Shown here in pieces: positions 41,485 through 52,862 of a stretch of 64,000 nucleotides of DNA. The notes beneath the pieces are model-generated. The model made no database searches and was not told the origin of the DNA. It saw only the letters and a program-made list of their open reading frames with translations. The DNA is taken from assembly GCA_037102815.1 (NCBI GenBank), contig BTPP01000001.1:3559001-3623000 (forward strand), written 5' to 3'. The translations under genes and the position numbers were made by a program. The stretch comes from Neurospora intermedia. Lineage: Eukaryota > Ascomycota > Sordariomycetes > Sordariales > Sordariaceae. Position 1 is the stretch's first letter, and every line of letters begins with the position of its first letter.

Positions 41485-44400
41485 CTTTTTAGTCCGGAGG
41501 ATATCAATATGTTCAAACCAAGTCTCCTGATAAAAGGTCTTGAGCTAAGGATGTCAATGAAGAGGCCGTCGTTGCCAACACAATGGGTATAAGGTGGCTA
41601 TATATCTTGTGGATCACAAATGGTAAAGAGAAAAGGAATATAATAACTCTAAATAAGATCAACGCAACACTGCTAATGAAATCTGAGAGTGAATGGGGAG
41701 CTGAGGAGAAATTTCGACGCTGTTGACAGAGCGGATGGGAGGCGTCAGGCTGATTGATATATCTGGTGGCCAGAACGACCTTATGTTCTGCCCTAGTCCT
41801 TGGTATCCTAACTTTCTGATGGAGACGCCATAACGTGGCACTGGTCTAGCCCGACAGGGCAAAGGAGCAATAAGAGTTGCTCGAGAAGCTCCATGGAGGT
41901 GTGGGTGGAAAATGTATAGACTTGTACATCGGTAGTGTATTACCTTACCTTACCTACTCCGTGAGGTATAAGCTGAGGAGGATGAGGGCTGTGCACTGCG
42001 TCGGTCTGTATCCGTTCCGGTAGAAGATCTGATACTTTTCGTGTGGAGAAAGACGAAAACGGTTACCCGGCTCTGCGCTCATGGCTCAGTATCGGTATCG
42101 TGAAGGCGCAGTGTCAGCTCCGTCTTAATTTGAACCTTGCTCCCTGGTTCCCCGAGGCTGCGCGGAACACAAAGTACATTATAGCGGAATATGCAAATCA
42201 CCATTGGCCGAGGTCCGTACTCCGTACCCAGTGACGACAATGGAGGGTTGCAAGGGGTATGTACGCCGAGTGCATTGCTAGCGTCTGGATATCCACCGAA
42301 TTGTGCAATGGGGACGGCACGGCACCACCATATATGAGAAGGCTCGAGTCAAAGATGCTGATTGTTGTCGACCATCAAGACGGTGTGGGTACACGAACTG
42401 CAAGCCTCATGTTTCCCGAAGGATGGGGAGGGGGCAGTTCGTGTGGAGTTGCAAGCCACGGTGATTCCTATAACGAGACAGGAAGCCTTGCCTCTTCCAT
42501 AATTTTGACAGCCCAAAAACAAAGAAATAAAAAAATGCTAAATAACAATAAAAAATAACGATAAAGGGGAAGGTTTCTTCCGTGATGTTCAGCGATGATT
42601 TCTCTTGACTATGCGTATCAAGTGGTGTCGTGGTTCGGAATAGATGAGCCGGCTACTCCCGTCATCTATCCCAACGATACAACTGACATGGCGGATTCAC
42701 AGCCAAGCCAAGACCGAGCTGAATTCTTCAGGACCCATTGCGACTTGTCCTTGCTGCTGTCCACGTCGATCAGCACCAGATCTTGCCTTTGCTTGGAAAA
42801 CATATCTGAAGCTCTTTTCGGCCTGGAAATAATTGAGCTTTGCATGTGACTCTGAAGCCCCTGTCTTCCTGAGATTTTTGACGGCGTTGGCTGCCATTCA
42901 GGGTCGACCTTTCGATACGAGGATAGCGCCGCGAGGTTCTTGTCGCAAAGGCAATTTGTGACGGTGGATTGCAGCTCTGGTCATGGATGCAGTTCGTGTT
43001 GTCCGGAGAAGGGTCTCGAGCCCTGCACACAGCGATGAAGTTGCCATTGGACGTGTTTGGATCATCGAGTGGTTAATAGCCCCTCTCGCCCCTGCACTTC
43101 TTGGCTTAGAGATGCTATTGCCGATCTTATTGGCCTGGAAACGAAGCTAGCACCCACGGTGGTGATAGGACGAGCCCAAAGCTACTGGAGGAGAGCTACG
43201 CACGAGTCTGACCTGGGAGAACTCTTCTCAGTTCCATTTCCGTCTTTTCTCCTTCGTCAACTTGTTGTCTGGTACTGATCGTTGTTAGCAATGCGCAAGT
43301 ACTCAGATGCAAGGTCGGTTTTTTCCTACTGTACCAGATACTGGGTATCACGAACGGCCCCCATGTGGCCATTGCCATTGTCGTCATCTTTCATTCCGGC
43401 TCATTACGGTTCATGTCCGCACAGGACGCCAGAACGCCAGAACGCCAGAACGGGGACGTTAACTGGTTGCTCTCCACGATCCGATCACAATGTGGCTCAG
43501 CTTTCAGAGATAACGCGCGATATTTCCGAGAAAGGGGGACGTCAGAGAAAGAGGCACGGAAGGCAGTCATCGTCATGGAGAAACGAATGGGGATCGGTTC
43601 CCGGCGTAATCTTCAACCGGCCTGTTGCTCCTGCCGCTCTCCCGCATTTCGTGGTTGCATTCAGCCCTGAAGCAGGTGGGTGAGATGATGTTCGTGCAGA
43701 GAAGGCCCTCACCCCCTTCTCGTGGCGGCCAGTCCGTGTGGTCGAAGAACGGGAAAGAACATCTGCCTGGTCACGAGTACGACGTGCATATACTGCACCC
43801 AGGGCAGTCGACGATGCGACAGCGGGTGGTGAGATGGCTCGACTCAGCGCTGTATCATGTACGGTATCATGCCAGTTGCATGACACTTATCCGTCTGTGT
43901 CTCGGGAGTCGTTCATGATGACTGATCCAATCTGGGCGGACTGCCCAACATGCTTGAAGGTATAAGCACCCATGGCAGTGCACTCGTGGCAGTAGTGACG
44001 TTAATTTTTGTCGTTCCTTTCCCTTTTTTCGTCCCTTCCGGTAGCGCGAGTCTTTCCGGATCACCGTGGGCTCTGTTAGTCAGCATCCACATGGCAAAGC
44101 TCGTTGGTGGTGAAACGATCCGTTGTCTCTCTCTGCCATGCTTACTCGGTAGGGCTGAGGCTGTGCTAGATGAGCTACGGACAACAAGTTCCCTTTTGAT
44201 GTTTAGCCGAACGACAAGGGAACAAAAGTTGACAAGGGAACGCAAGGGTGGTACACTACAAATCTCAGCCGCCGAGTGCGAAGAATGTTCGGTCAAGACA
44301 GTCCAGTGCAACGTAGATGCCTGTACTTGCATTGGGTCTGAAGAACATTTCTAGCCCAGACGACCTGAGTATGATCAACAACCTCAACCGCGCCATGAAT

Positions 44401-46530
44401 TGCTCTCTCTGAGGGCAATATCTTGAGGAAAGAGAGGTTCTGTCTAATCGCACAACTGGATGGAACACGAGGCAACGAAGGGAACGAGAACGGGCCACTG
44501 CAGTTTTCACTCCTCGTCATCACGACGGTCTGGAAGCCAGTTTCTAGTCGCAGCCCCAAGAGGGAAGGTGCAACTCGACAGCCTTGCGATAGAGGTAGTT
44601 ACCAGCTGGACATCGTCGCTTCCATGCGATGGGACGGATCTGAGGAAGGGACAGCGTACCAACCGATTGGCACCTGCCGTGGTACGCACGTACTAGACGT
44701 AGTAGGTGTAGGTACACAATACACGCAGCCGTAAGACTCCGTCCAATGCTTGATGTCCATCAAGCGATATCGATCTGACCCTATAATAGTTCTTTTATTA
44801 AAGGAATCGAATAATTGATGGCTGCCTTGAGCGCCAGTCTAGCCGTTCCGTCTTCCCTATAAGGCATCAGCAATTCAATTGGCATCATCCATTGGATCTC
44901 AACTTCCAGTGACACCAACATCGCATTACACCGTACCTTGCTCTGTGAAATGTTAGTCCAAAAGTGCTGACATCCAAGAATATCGCTTTCGTGTTCCCCC
45001 AGCAAGCAGGCTCCCTCGTGATGCCTGTATTCTCATTCAAGTTCCAATTGCACGATTCCTTGTATCGTCCCGAGCCAGCTTGTCCCTCTCTACTTATCTA
45101 ATTGTTTGTTTTCTTTTTTTCTTTTTTTCCCCCATCTGGTCCCGATTCGGACAAAACAAGTCATGGCAAGGTTGACTTCTGGTTACACCCGTTCTCGTTT
45201 CGTTTCGCAATTCCCTGTTTGCTGGATTCAGAGTGAATGAAGCCTCGACGTTTTTGGTTCTCGGGTCATCAGAGACTTGATGAGACAGGAATGGAAAGAG
45301 TAGCACCAACCCAAGGTGACACCAAGCTGTTCCCCGTGGGGAGGTGTGGTGGTGCCGTCCGAGGATTGGCGAATTTGGATATGCGTGGCGAGATCATTTG
45401 TGCCAAGAGATGTTGCTAGGATGAAGAGTATGTTGAAGAAGGAAGGCATCGCCACCACAACATTGTTTCAACCCCCTGGACTCTTAAGTTCGGTGCTTCC
45501 CCAATTCCTTCATGGTGTTATTTGGATCATCATCACCCCTTTCGGTTGCTAAAGTTGTACAGAGGAAGCTGAACGAGGGCACGGGGATTAGGCAACCTCT
45601 TTGTTTGTCGCTGGTTGTTTACTCTTGCACCAACTCTTAAGACCGCGGTAAGTATAGGAAACTGTTAGTGTCTAAATAAGACCCTAACTCTCTCATTATC
45701 AACAATCCAATGGGATCAGACACTCCAATACTCCAGCTCACCAGCTACGATACGGTGACGGAATGGGAGCCTCTCGTACACCCATACGTTGAAATTAAAA
45801 GCTGTGATGAGTCGACCCCATTTCTCAAAGTCGCCGTATCGAATCGGAATCGTGGATGACTCGAATCAGAGAGAAACAGGGGAACAGAAATACTCGAGGA
45901 AAAAAAGTGAAGAGAGGTTGTCAGTAATTACAAAAACGGGCAACATCGGAATATCTGAAACTCCAATATGGTTCCAGTCTCTAACAAGAATGACATGATC
46001 AGGCGTTGTCTGCGGCGCACGAGGTCATCGATCACTTAAACGCAGTATTACCCTAATTTCTGCCAAAGCTGCGGGTACCAACATTTGACATGGCCTGGAA
46101 GAGGTTCGGGATTTTGAAACAGCCAAAGTTAGTTCTAAGTACAACAAATCCAATGGGGGGGCGCAATGCAAGGAATTGGCAAAGCAGGCACACTTACAGT
46201 TATTGAGGACGTACAATTTACATGCAATAGGGAATTGGAAGCGCGCGGCCAAGATTATATCACGGTCACTAGGAATGCGTAGCAAGAAAGTCAAGTTTTG
46301 TGTGAATCGACAGGTAGGATATGAATTCACCAATGGTATATGTACATGGAAAGTCATCAAACCCGCCTCCGTCTAAAATAGACTCAAACGCCAAAAGAAC
46401 CCAAGCCTGCTCGGTAAGATAGCATGGCAAACCCCAACTCCGGCCCGTGATTTTCATTGCTCAGTTCCCATCATAAAGATTTCCTGTTTTTTTTCCCTTC
46501 CATTCTCATTAAACGGTGAAAAGACACCAT
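41485..46530. other. Five-kilobase gene-poor block
   Basis: No supported gene. Open frames up to about 134 codons occur (43282-43683, 43542-43886, 43950-44354), but they overlap one another on both strands and have no motifs or clean introns. I see no transposase, reverse transcriptase, long terminal repeat or long inverted repeat. Base composition is close to that of the other intergenic DNA. The right end should contain the am 3' UTR and the left end the promoter of the GMC-hydrolase gene. Confidence 0.5.
43426..43449. repeat. Three tandem copies of an 8-bp unit
   Basis: ACGCCAGA is repeated three times without change, followed by a partial fourth copy (ACG). A minor tandem repeat in non-coding DNA. 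Confidence 0.85.
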
Positions 46531-48020
46531 TTACTTCTTGGACCACCAGTCACCCTGGTCGTGCATGGCCTGGGCAACCTTGACGAAACCAGCAATGTTG
46601 GAGCCGGCAACGAGGGAAGGAAGCTCGCCCTCAGCAGCCTCGACGTAGGTCTTGGCAGTGTTGAGACCGTTGAAGAAGGCGTTCTTCATGATGTCCTTGA
46701 GCTTCTCGTCAACCTCAGCCTGAGTCCAGTTGAGGCGCTGGCTGTTCTGAGCCATCTCGAGACCGGAAACGGCAACACCACCACAGTTGGCGGCCTTGCC
46801 GGGGGCGTACCAGACGGCCTCGCCCTTCTTCTCCTTGCGGTGGTTCTCAAAGACCTCGATGGCCTCGAGAGTGCAGCCCATGTTGGAACCCTCAGCGACG
46901 AACTTGCAGCCGGCGGCAAGGAGACCCTCAGCCTCCTCCTTGGAGACCTCGTTCTGGGTAGCGCAAGGAAGAGCGATGTCAATCTGGCCAACGTGAAGCC
47001 AGGGGCGGGCGCCCTCGATCCACTTCAGGTGGCCAGCGCTCTGGTAGCTGGTAAGGGACTGGCGGGCCGCCTTGATGGCCATGACGGCGTTGATGTCCTC
47101 AACGGTGATGCCAGACTCGCCAGTGGCGACAAGGGCACCCTTGGAGTCGGAGAGGGAGACAACGGTGGCGCCTAGCTCAATGAGCTTGAGGGCAGCGTAC
47201 TGGGCGACGTTGCCGGAACCGGAGAGGGCAACGCGCTTGCCAGCGTAGGAGCCGGCGCCAGAGTACTCGAGCATGTGGCCGACGTAGTAGACGAGACCGT
47301 AACCAGTGGCCTCAGGGCGAATGAGCGAACCACCCCAGGAGAGGCCCTTGCCAGTAAGGACACCCTCGAAACGGTTCGCGGCCTTGCGGTAGGCACCGAA
47401 CATGTAGCCGATCTCACGGCCACCAACACCGATATCACCAGCGGGAACATCGGTATCGGCACCAATGTGCTTGTGAAGCTCGGCCATGAAAGCGCAGCAG
47501 AAGCGACGAATCTCAGCATCGCTCTTGCCCTTGGGGTCGAAGTCGGCACCACCCTTGCCACCACCCATGCTCACTAGAGACGCCGAGTCAGCAAATCTGA
47601 TATTCTGGTTTTGTAGATCCGTTCGGACACTTACAGCCAGTAAGGGCATTCTTGAAGATCTGCTCGAAACCGAGGAACTTGAGAATGGAAAGGTTGACGG
47701 AGGGGTGGAGACGGAGACCACCCTTGTAGGGACCGAGGGCGGAGTTGAACTGGACACGGTAACCGCGGTTGACCTGGACGTTGCCGTTGTCGTCCTCCCA
47801 GACAACACGGAACTGGATGACACGCTCGGGAATGGAGGCAACGGTGAGGGCGGTGCGGTACTCGGGGTGCTTCTGGAAGAGGGAGGAGTTCTCGAGAGTG
47901 TAGGCCAACTCTGTGATGAAAAATCAAGTCAGCTCTAGGTCCGCGGCTACACGATCGGTTTTTCTCAGACGTACCCTTGTAGGCCTGCTCGAACTCGGGC
48001 TCAGACGGAAGGTTAGACAT
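46531..48020 (-). CDS. am: NADP-specific glutamate dehydrogenase (am)
   Basis: Makes glutamate from 2-oxoglutarate and ammonium with NADPH, the main ammonium-assimilating enzyme, in the cytosol as a hexamer. Exons 48020-47975, 47910-47635 and 47573-46531 give 454 aa, the length of the N. crassa enzyme. The introns are 64 and 61 nt, close to those described for am. It begins [20 protein letters not shown]; the substrate-binding part has [14 protein letters not shown] and [15 protein letters not shown], and the nucleotide-binding part [13 protein letters not shown]. It ends DWWSKK. A few positions ([29 protein letters not shown]) differ from the N. crassa sequence as I recall it. Codon use is strongly biased to C-ending codons, as expected of a highly expressed gene. 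Confidence 0.97.
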
Positions 48021-48166
48021 TTTGAATGTGGTGAGAGGAATAAAAATAAATTAGCGGGTTGGCCACCGGGTATCGATAAAGTTGTGCTTGGTGGGAGGGC
48101 AAGATGGATGAGCAAGAGAACAAAGACAAGAGGGGGCACAGCTTTCTGGAGGAGGGGAGGAAAAGA

Positions 48167-48174
48167 CTTTATAC
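48167..48174 (-). promoter_or_regulatory. TATA-like element upstream of am
   Basis: On the minus strand the sequence reads GTATAAAG, about 150 bp before the am start codon. It is a plausible core promoter element, but the transcription start is not visible from sequence. Confidence 0.35.
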
Positions 48175-49379
48175 AAAATAGAGCTGGGGCGACTGGGGGA
48201 AGGAAGCAGAGGTAACCTTGAAGGTTTGGGGAGGAGCCAGCGTGAAGGAGGAGACCTCGACTGGGCGAGACAAGACAGACGGGATGGAAGGGCCCACGGT
48301 CGGAGGTTCATGGCGAGGATGGGACGAAGCTACTACGCTTGTCCGTGACATCGGATCCTTGTTCCTGTCTCGATCCCCCCTCGATCCCCTCGTCCCTAGT
48401 GCTTTCCCCGTCCTCCGAACATGGAGACACCTGGAGGCGAGCATGAAACCACCACCACCTCGCCTGTACACTATTTTTTTTTCCAGGCGGCATTCAAATC
48501 CCGCGTTGCAGCCCGCGAATAATCCCAGCCGCAGAATGCCATTGAGGAATGGGAGCGTGGGGCCCATGGGGACACTCGGGGTGGTGGGGTTGAACCGGGA
48601 TTACATTAGTAGTCCCTGTCAGTTTGTCACTGTGTACTTGGCCACCAATGGTGCTGTCCCGCAAGTGTCCCTGTCTACACTACTTGTACCTACGTCGACG
48701 GGATGTGGTGCCGCCTGGTTCTGCAATATGTATCAGATGCATCCAAATGTCGCTCTCCAGATTGGCAGATGTGGCCTGAACCGGCAGTGCGGATTGCACA
48801 GCGACAAACGCGATACAATTCGTCGAGGACCTTGTATTCACCAACGTTCTCGAGACAATATGCGTCATGTCTCGCGAGCGACGGAGACGCGCCTTTCTCC
48901 TGTGAAAATCTTTCCACCCTCCGTCTTTCCACATTCATCTGCACATATACACTACTGCGTACATACGGCGTGGGATATCACAGCACAATGGAACAATTAT
49001 TGACCAAGCACCTGGGTGGGAGGGTCGCATAGAATTGCCCGCTCTTCTAGACTTAAAGGTGTGACAGGCTGTGTCAACGTCATTTCTCTTATCAAAGCTC
49101 CGAGGTCGGCCCTCTTTTCTGAGCTATCGATAATAGAAATATCCCGCTATTTAATAACACTAATTACTACTTAGCGTATAAGGTAGGCCACAGTGAGAAC
49201 ATGCCCGACGATGTTTCCAACTTGGAATGTAATTTGAACGTGCAATAGAGTCGTCACTGATCTATTCATCGTCAGCACTAGCCACTTCTGCCATGGCACA
49301 GGTTGTCCTGCCCGTGCGCAGAATTTTGCCAGTTGGGGCGAGAACTGAGAACTGAAGTGAGACCCGTCCGTCCTGAATC

Positions 49380-49409
49380 AAGACATGGCAGGCCAAGACA
49401 TGGCAGGCC
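49380..49409. repeat. 15-bp direct duplication
   Basis: AAGACATGGCAGGCC occurs twice, head to tail and identical, 1.36 kb upstream of the am start codon. Confidence 0.85.
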
Positions 49410-49505
49410 GGGACTGCGCTTGCTGCGCAACCCTCGGCGAGCTCCACGCAGGGCGCCACAGCCGCATACATGTTGGATCGGCTGCTGTCTTATCGGCGCA
49501 TTGTT

Positions 49506-49872
49506 ATTGGTCGCCTCGATGGTTTGGTAAAAAGCTTATGTGAACAAGTCGTGAGTGGTTTCGTTCTTCTGCTCCATTTGGTTTCGCATGGGTTTGCACG
49601 CTGGACCAGCCCGTCCTTTCTGAGGCAAAGATTGGACCACGGACCAATGCCAAGTTGCGCCAAACCCCAACTTCGCCCACTCATTGCCATCGCCGCTTCA
49701 CAGTCGCTACCGCCGTCGAGCACTCCGACCTCGCAGGTCGCGTGTCGTGGCAGGCTGTTACATAGTAGGTCAGCCATGCAACGCTGCAGCAGCATCAGGG
49801 TTTCATTGGAGGATAATGGGGTGAACGAGATACGATTTGTCCTTTTGCTAACGAATTGATACTTGTCATTGG
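49506..49872 (-). promoter_or_regulatory. CCAAT-box cluster in distal am upstream region
   Basis: Five CCAAT/ATTGG pentamers lie within 367 bp: 49506-49510, 49631-49635, 49644-49648, 49805-49809 and 49868-49872. In the am orientation they sit about 1.49 to 1.85 kb upstream of the start codon. In N. crassa, am expression depends on distal upstream elements (URSam) that include a CCAAT-bound site. The position and density fit that arrangement, but equivalence is inferred. Two of the boxes face each other around an 8-bp spacer (49631-49648). Confidence 0.45.
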
Positions 49873-51826
49873 ACTGTTTGATCAGCTACCTTGGGAAGCC
49901 AGACCAGGTTGCAGTCCGAAACCGCCCTTGGAAGCAAGGCCCCTGCTTGCCATGCACTCGTCGCCGTTGTTGACTTGGTGTGAATGCATTCCCAAGTATA
50001 CATCCTTGTCGCCAACCCCCACCTTCCTTCCTGGGATACACGATAACGATTCAGGCACGTGTCAGCGTCCCTGCAAACTCCAGCAATTGTTCAGCCTTGC
50101 AGGACCTTATCAGTGGACGGAGGGGCAGTGAAAAAACAAAGACAAAAGGGAAAAAAAAAGAGAGAGAAGATAGAGAGATTGTGGTGTATCTCCGCCACTA
50201 CTACGGGTCGCGGTCCGCTTCGGCGAGAACTAGATAAATACTCCTCACCATCGACGACGAGCGTGGAAAAGTCTGGGCAGACAACCACATCACAATTTAA
50301 CGGGAAGCTACGCCGAGTTAGTCCGCCAGTGACTATCCCAAGCGACAACGTCAAATACTCGACATGCCGAAACTTCGACGATTGATGGGGCGTTGCCGGC
50401 CTCGTCGAGTACGCTTTTTGGACCAGCTTCGGGAGTAGTTCTGCTCCCCGGTGGCAGTTTCGCAGCTCAACTCTTTGCTCCCAAGTGGTTTTCGGCCGGC
50501 TGGCTTGTTTCACGGAGAGTACACTACACGTCCAACAGGTCCATCCCTAGCGCGGCACAATCTTGCTCTTTACGTGGCGCCGAAATGAAAATGAATCCGA
50601 CTCGCGAAAAGAGGCCACCCGTGAAGTGGAAACAAGCTTCATCACATCCTATTCTTCCCGATGGTCAGCGCCAACACCAGGGGCAATCCCGGCCGCTAGA
50701 CGCCACCGACTTCGGGTCGCCAGTCATGTCAATCGGCGGGAACCCCCCGACATCGTGCCCGTGCCCGAGTCCACATCACGGAAACACCGCCCGACCAGTA
50801 AAGGTATCAAGAGATCAACCAGTATCTCGACTGTACCCACACATCCGCCTCTCCCATCAACCCCGCCAAGCGACGATTCGGGGCTAAACGGCACCAAACC
50901 CCCATCTCCGAGCGGGCAACGCGGGTTTCCGGTGCTGCTGCGAGCACTTGCGGCCTGTCTGCATTGCAAGTGAAGCTCCCGCGTTCAAGATGCGGTGCGA
51001 CCTTATCTCGCATTTGGGCGCTTTATACGGGCCGACACACCCTTGGCGCTGGACTTTACTGGTACTGTAGCTGCCAGCTTGTCGCATCCAAGACGGACAC
51101 CCATCTCCGCTCCCAGTTCGTACTTACCCACCATTCGTCCATCTTTTGCGTGGTTTATGTTTGAGGCCAGCGTACTGTGACTGATTGACTGGCCTCCACA
51201 CGAATGTGGGCGTCGGCGATCTCGAAAACCACCGAGGTGCACAGTTGCCGGTGTATGGTTTGTACGAGACTTTGTGAATCACTTCACAGCAGCTTGCCGA
51301 CTGCCTTTGAGCCTGATGATACGGCCAAGCTAACCTGAAAGCTGTCCGCCTCATTTTCCGATCTGTCTGTCACTTTCACTGATTGATCGTCATCAACGGC
51401 AAGAGCAGCACAACAATTGTCTTGCAGCGCACTTTCCCATCTCATCCCAGATTACGCTTTCGACTGAGTTCAGTGGCCAGGAGCAGCTCTCTGTCGAAAT
51501 ACTGGAGATGTTCCTTCCCTTGAAAACGGAATGGCAAGCTGGACTTTTGGGGAGAGCAGGGTTGCGGACGAAAGCATATACCACTGGCCATATCCCGATT
51601 GTTGACGAGCGGAACAGGAGTCACTTTCCCAGTTCTACCGGACGACGAAGACGTGTCACGTACGAATTATGTACAATTGAAGATTTGCCAAGAATCGAAT
51701 ATAGAATCGTTACTTTCCATCGTGTCTCTACTGCTCTGTCCTTCTGCTTCCCCACCCACTGACGCCAAGACATCTTGCTGACAATGGCGATACAAACAGA
51801 ACAACCGACGCTCCCCATCAACCGTT

Positions 51827-52862
51827 TCACGACACTTGCATTACGATCGGACCAGCCACGATAATATCATCCGTCAGCTTGCCTGTCAATGGGCCCGCGC
51901 TCGCCAAGTTCACATAAACAACGCCCTTCAAGCCCTGCGGCACCACGCACGCGCCCGTAGCAGCATCGAACGCCGTGAATGCCGTACCGCCGGGGATGCC
52001 ACCCGTGGTGAAAGCGCAGAACTTCGCGCTACCCGTCGCCGACGCATCGCTACTCTGGAGCTTCACTTGCGACCCGGCAGCCGCCACCGTCTTCCCGTCC
52101 CCGCCCATCGTCAGCGTCGGAAACGCCTTCAAGATCAGATTGCTTCCATCGGGACAGCTCGCGATGAAGGGCGCCGCAAGGCTGAACACCTGTTTAGGAG
52201 ACAAGGGCGTGTCGAAGGCCTGCGGCACCGCCACCACGCCGCTCGCCGCTCTGATGAACGTCTGGTGGCGTGCCTCGACCGTTAGGATCGAGCCCGCGGT
52301 GGTCAGGATGCCCGGGTCGGTCACGAGCTGCGCCGCGCCCAGGTATGCCGACACGCCAACGTTCTCAAGCACGGCGGCTGTGGCGACCATGGCGGCGGCA
52401 GAGGTGACGTTCTGGAAGTTATATTTACATTCCTGTACGGGCTTGGCGCCGGCACCGGCGATGGCGCCCTGGAGCAGAATTACGTGCTCCTCTTCGATGC
52501 TGCCGATGCCCTTCAGGTCCTTGATCTGAGACTCGGAGAGCCCGAGGGCGGTGAAGTCGGCGGCAGGGAATTTGGCGAAGCCTTCGCGGTAGAAGGTATT
52601 CTCGAGGTGCTCAAGCGTAAGAGCGCTGGAAGACAGGTTCGTTAGCTGATGTGAGGCTTGTGCATGCAGAGAAGAGGAGAGCCTACAATTGCAGGATATC
52701 TACATCCGTTAGACCGGCGGCGGCAGCGAGGGCATTTTGACGCCTCATGAAGCTGTGGATCTTGAGTTGGTTGTCTGTCAACTTGGGGATGGCGGGCAAG
52801 GCCGAGGTCAAGGCAGCCAGGCATGCCGTGATCAGGCCGAGGGTCTTTGCGATTGAAGGCAT
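51827..52862 (-). CDS. rds1: Secreted Rds1-type ferritin-like protein
   Basis: Member of the fungal Rds1 family (ferritin-like domain), named after an S. pombe gene responsive to nutrient and temperature stress; the biochemical role is unknown. Exons 52862-52687 and 52625-51827 give 324 aa. A clear signal peptide (KTLGLITACLAALTSALPA) indicates secretion. The helical domain shows paired acidic/His sites expected for ferritin-like folds: TLEHLENTFYREGFAKF, GSIEEEHVILLQG and VEARHQTFIR. The C-terminal half is Gly/Ala/Ser-rich beta-like sequence (FCAFTTGGIPGG) with a few Cys, ending VMQVS. The exon 1 frame joins exon 2 in phase, completing a Phe codon. It stands alone between am and gul-1, with about 2.4 kb of upstream DNA. 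Confidence 0.85.

Larger units (their letters stand above)
48175..51826. other. Long am upstream region without supported genes
   Basis: 3.6 kb between the am core promoter and the 3' end of the rds1-like gene. Open frames at 48218-49003 (261 codons, no ATG at its left end) and 50563-50973 show no recognisable domain and use codons unlike the neighbouring genes. The stretch holds a cluster of CCAAT boxes (49506-49872) and a 15-bp direct duplication (49380-49409). Confidence 0.5.

Noticed and set aside
43282-44354. Several 100-134-codon open frames in the GMC-am gap
   Set aside because: They overlap on both strands, have no family features or clean intron joins, and are consistent with chance in GC-balanced DNA.
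46516-47175. 219-codon open frame on the plus strand opposite am
   Set aside because: It is antisense to the well-supported am coding region and follows from that gene's extreme codon bias; the translation is low-complexity Gly/Val/Leu without motifs.
48218-49003. 261-codon open frame upstream of am
   Set aside because: It lacks an ATG at its left end, shows no motif and spans the am promoter. It might be real but I cannot support it.
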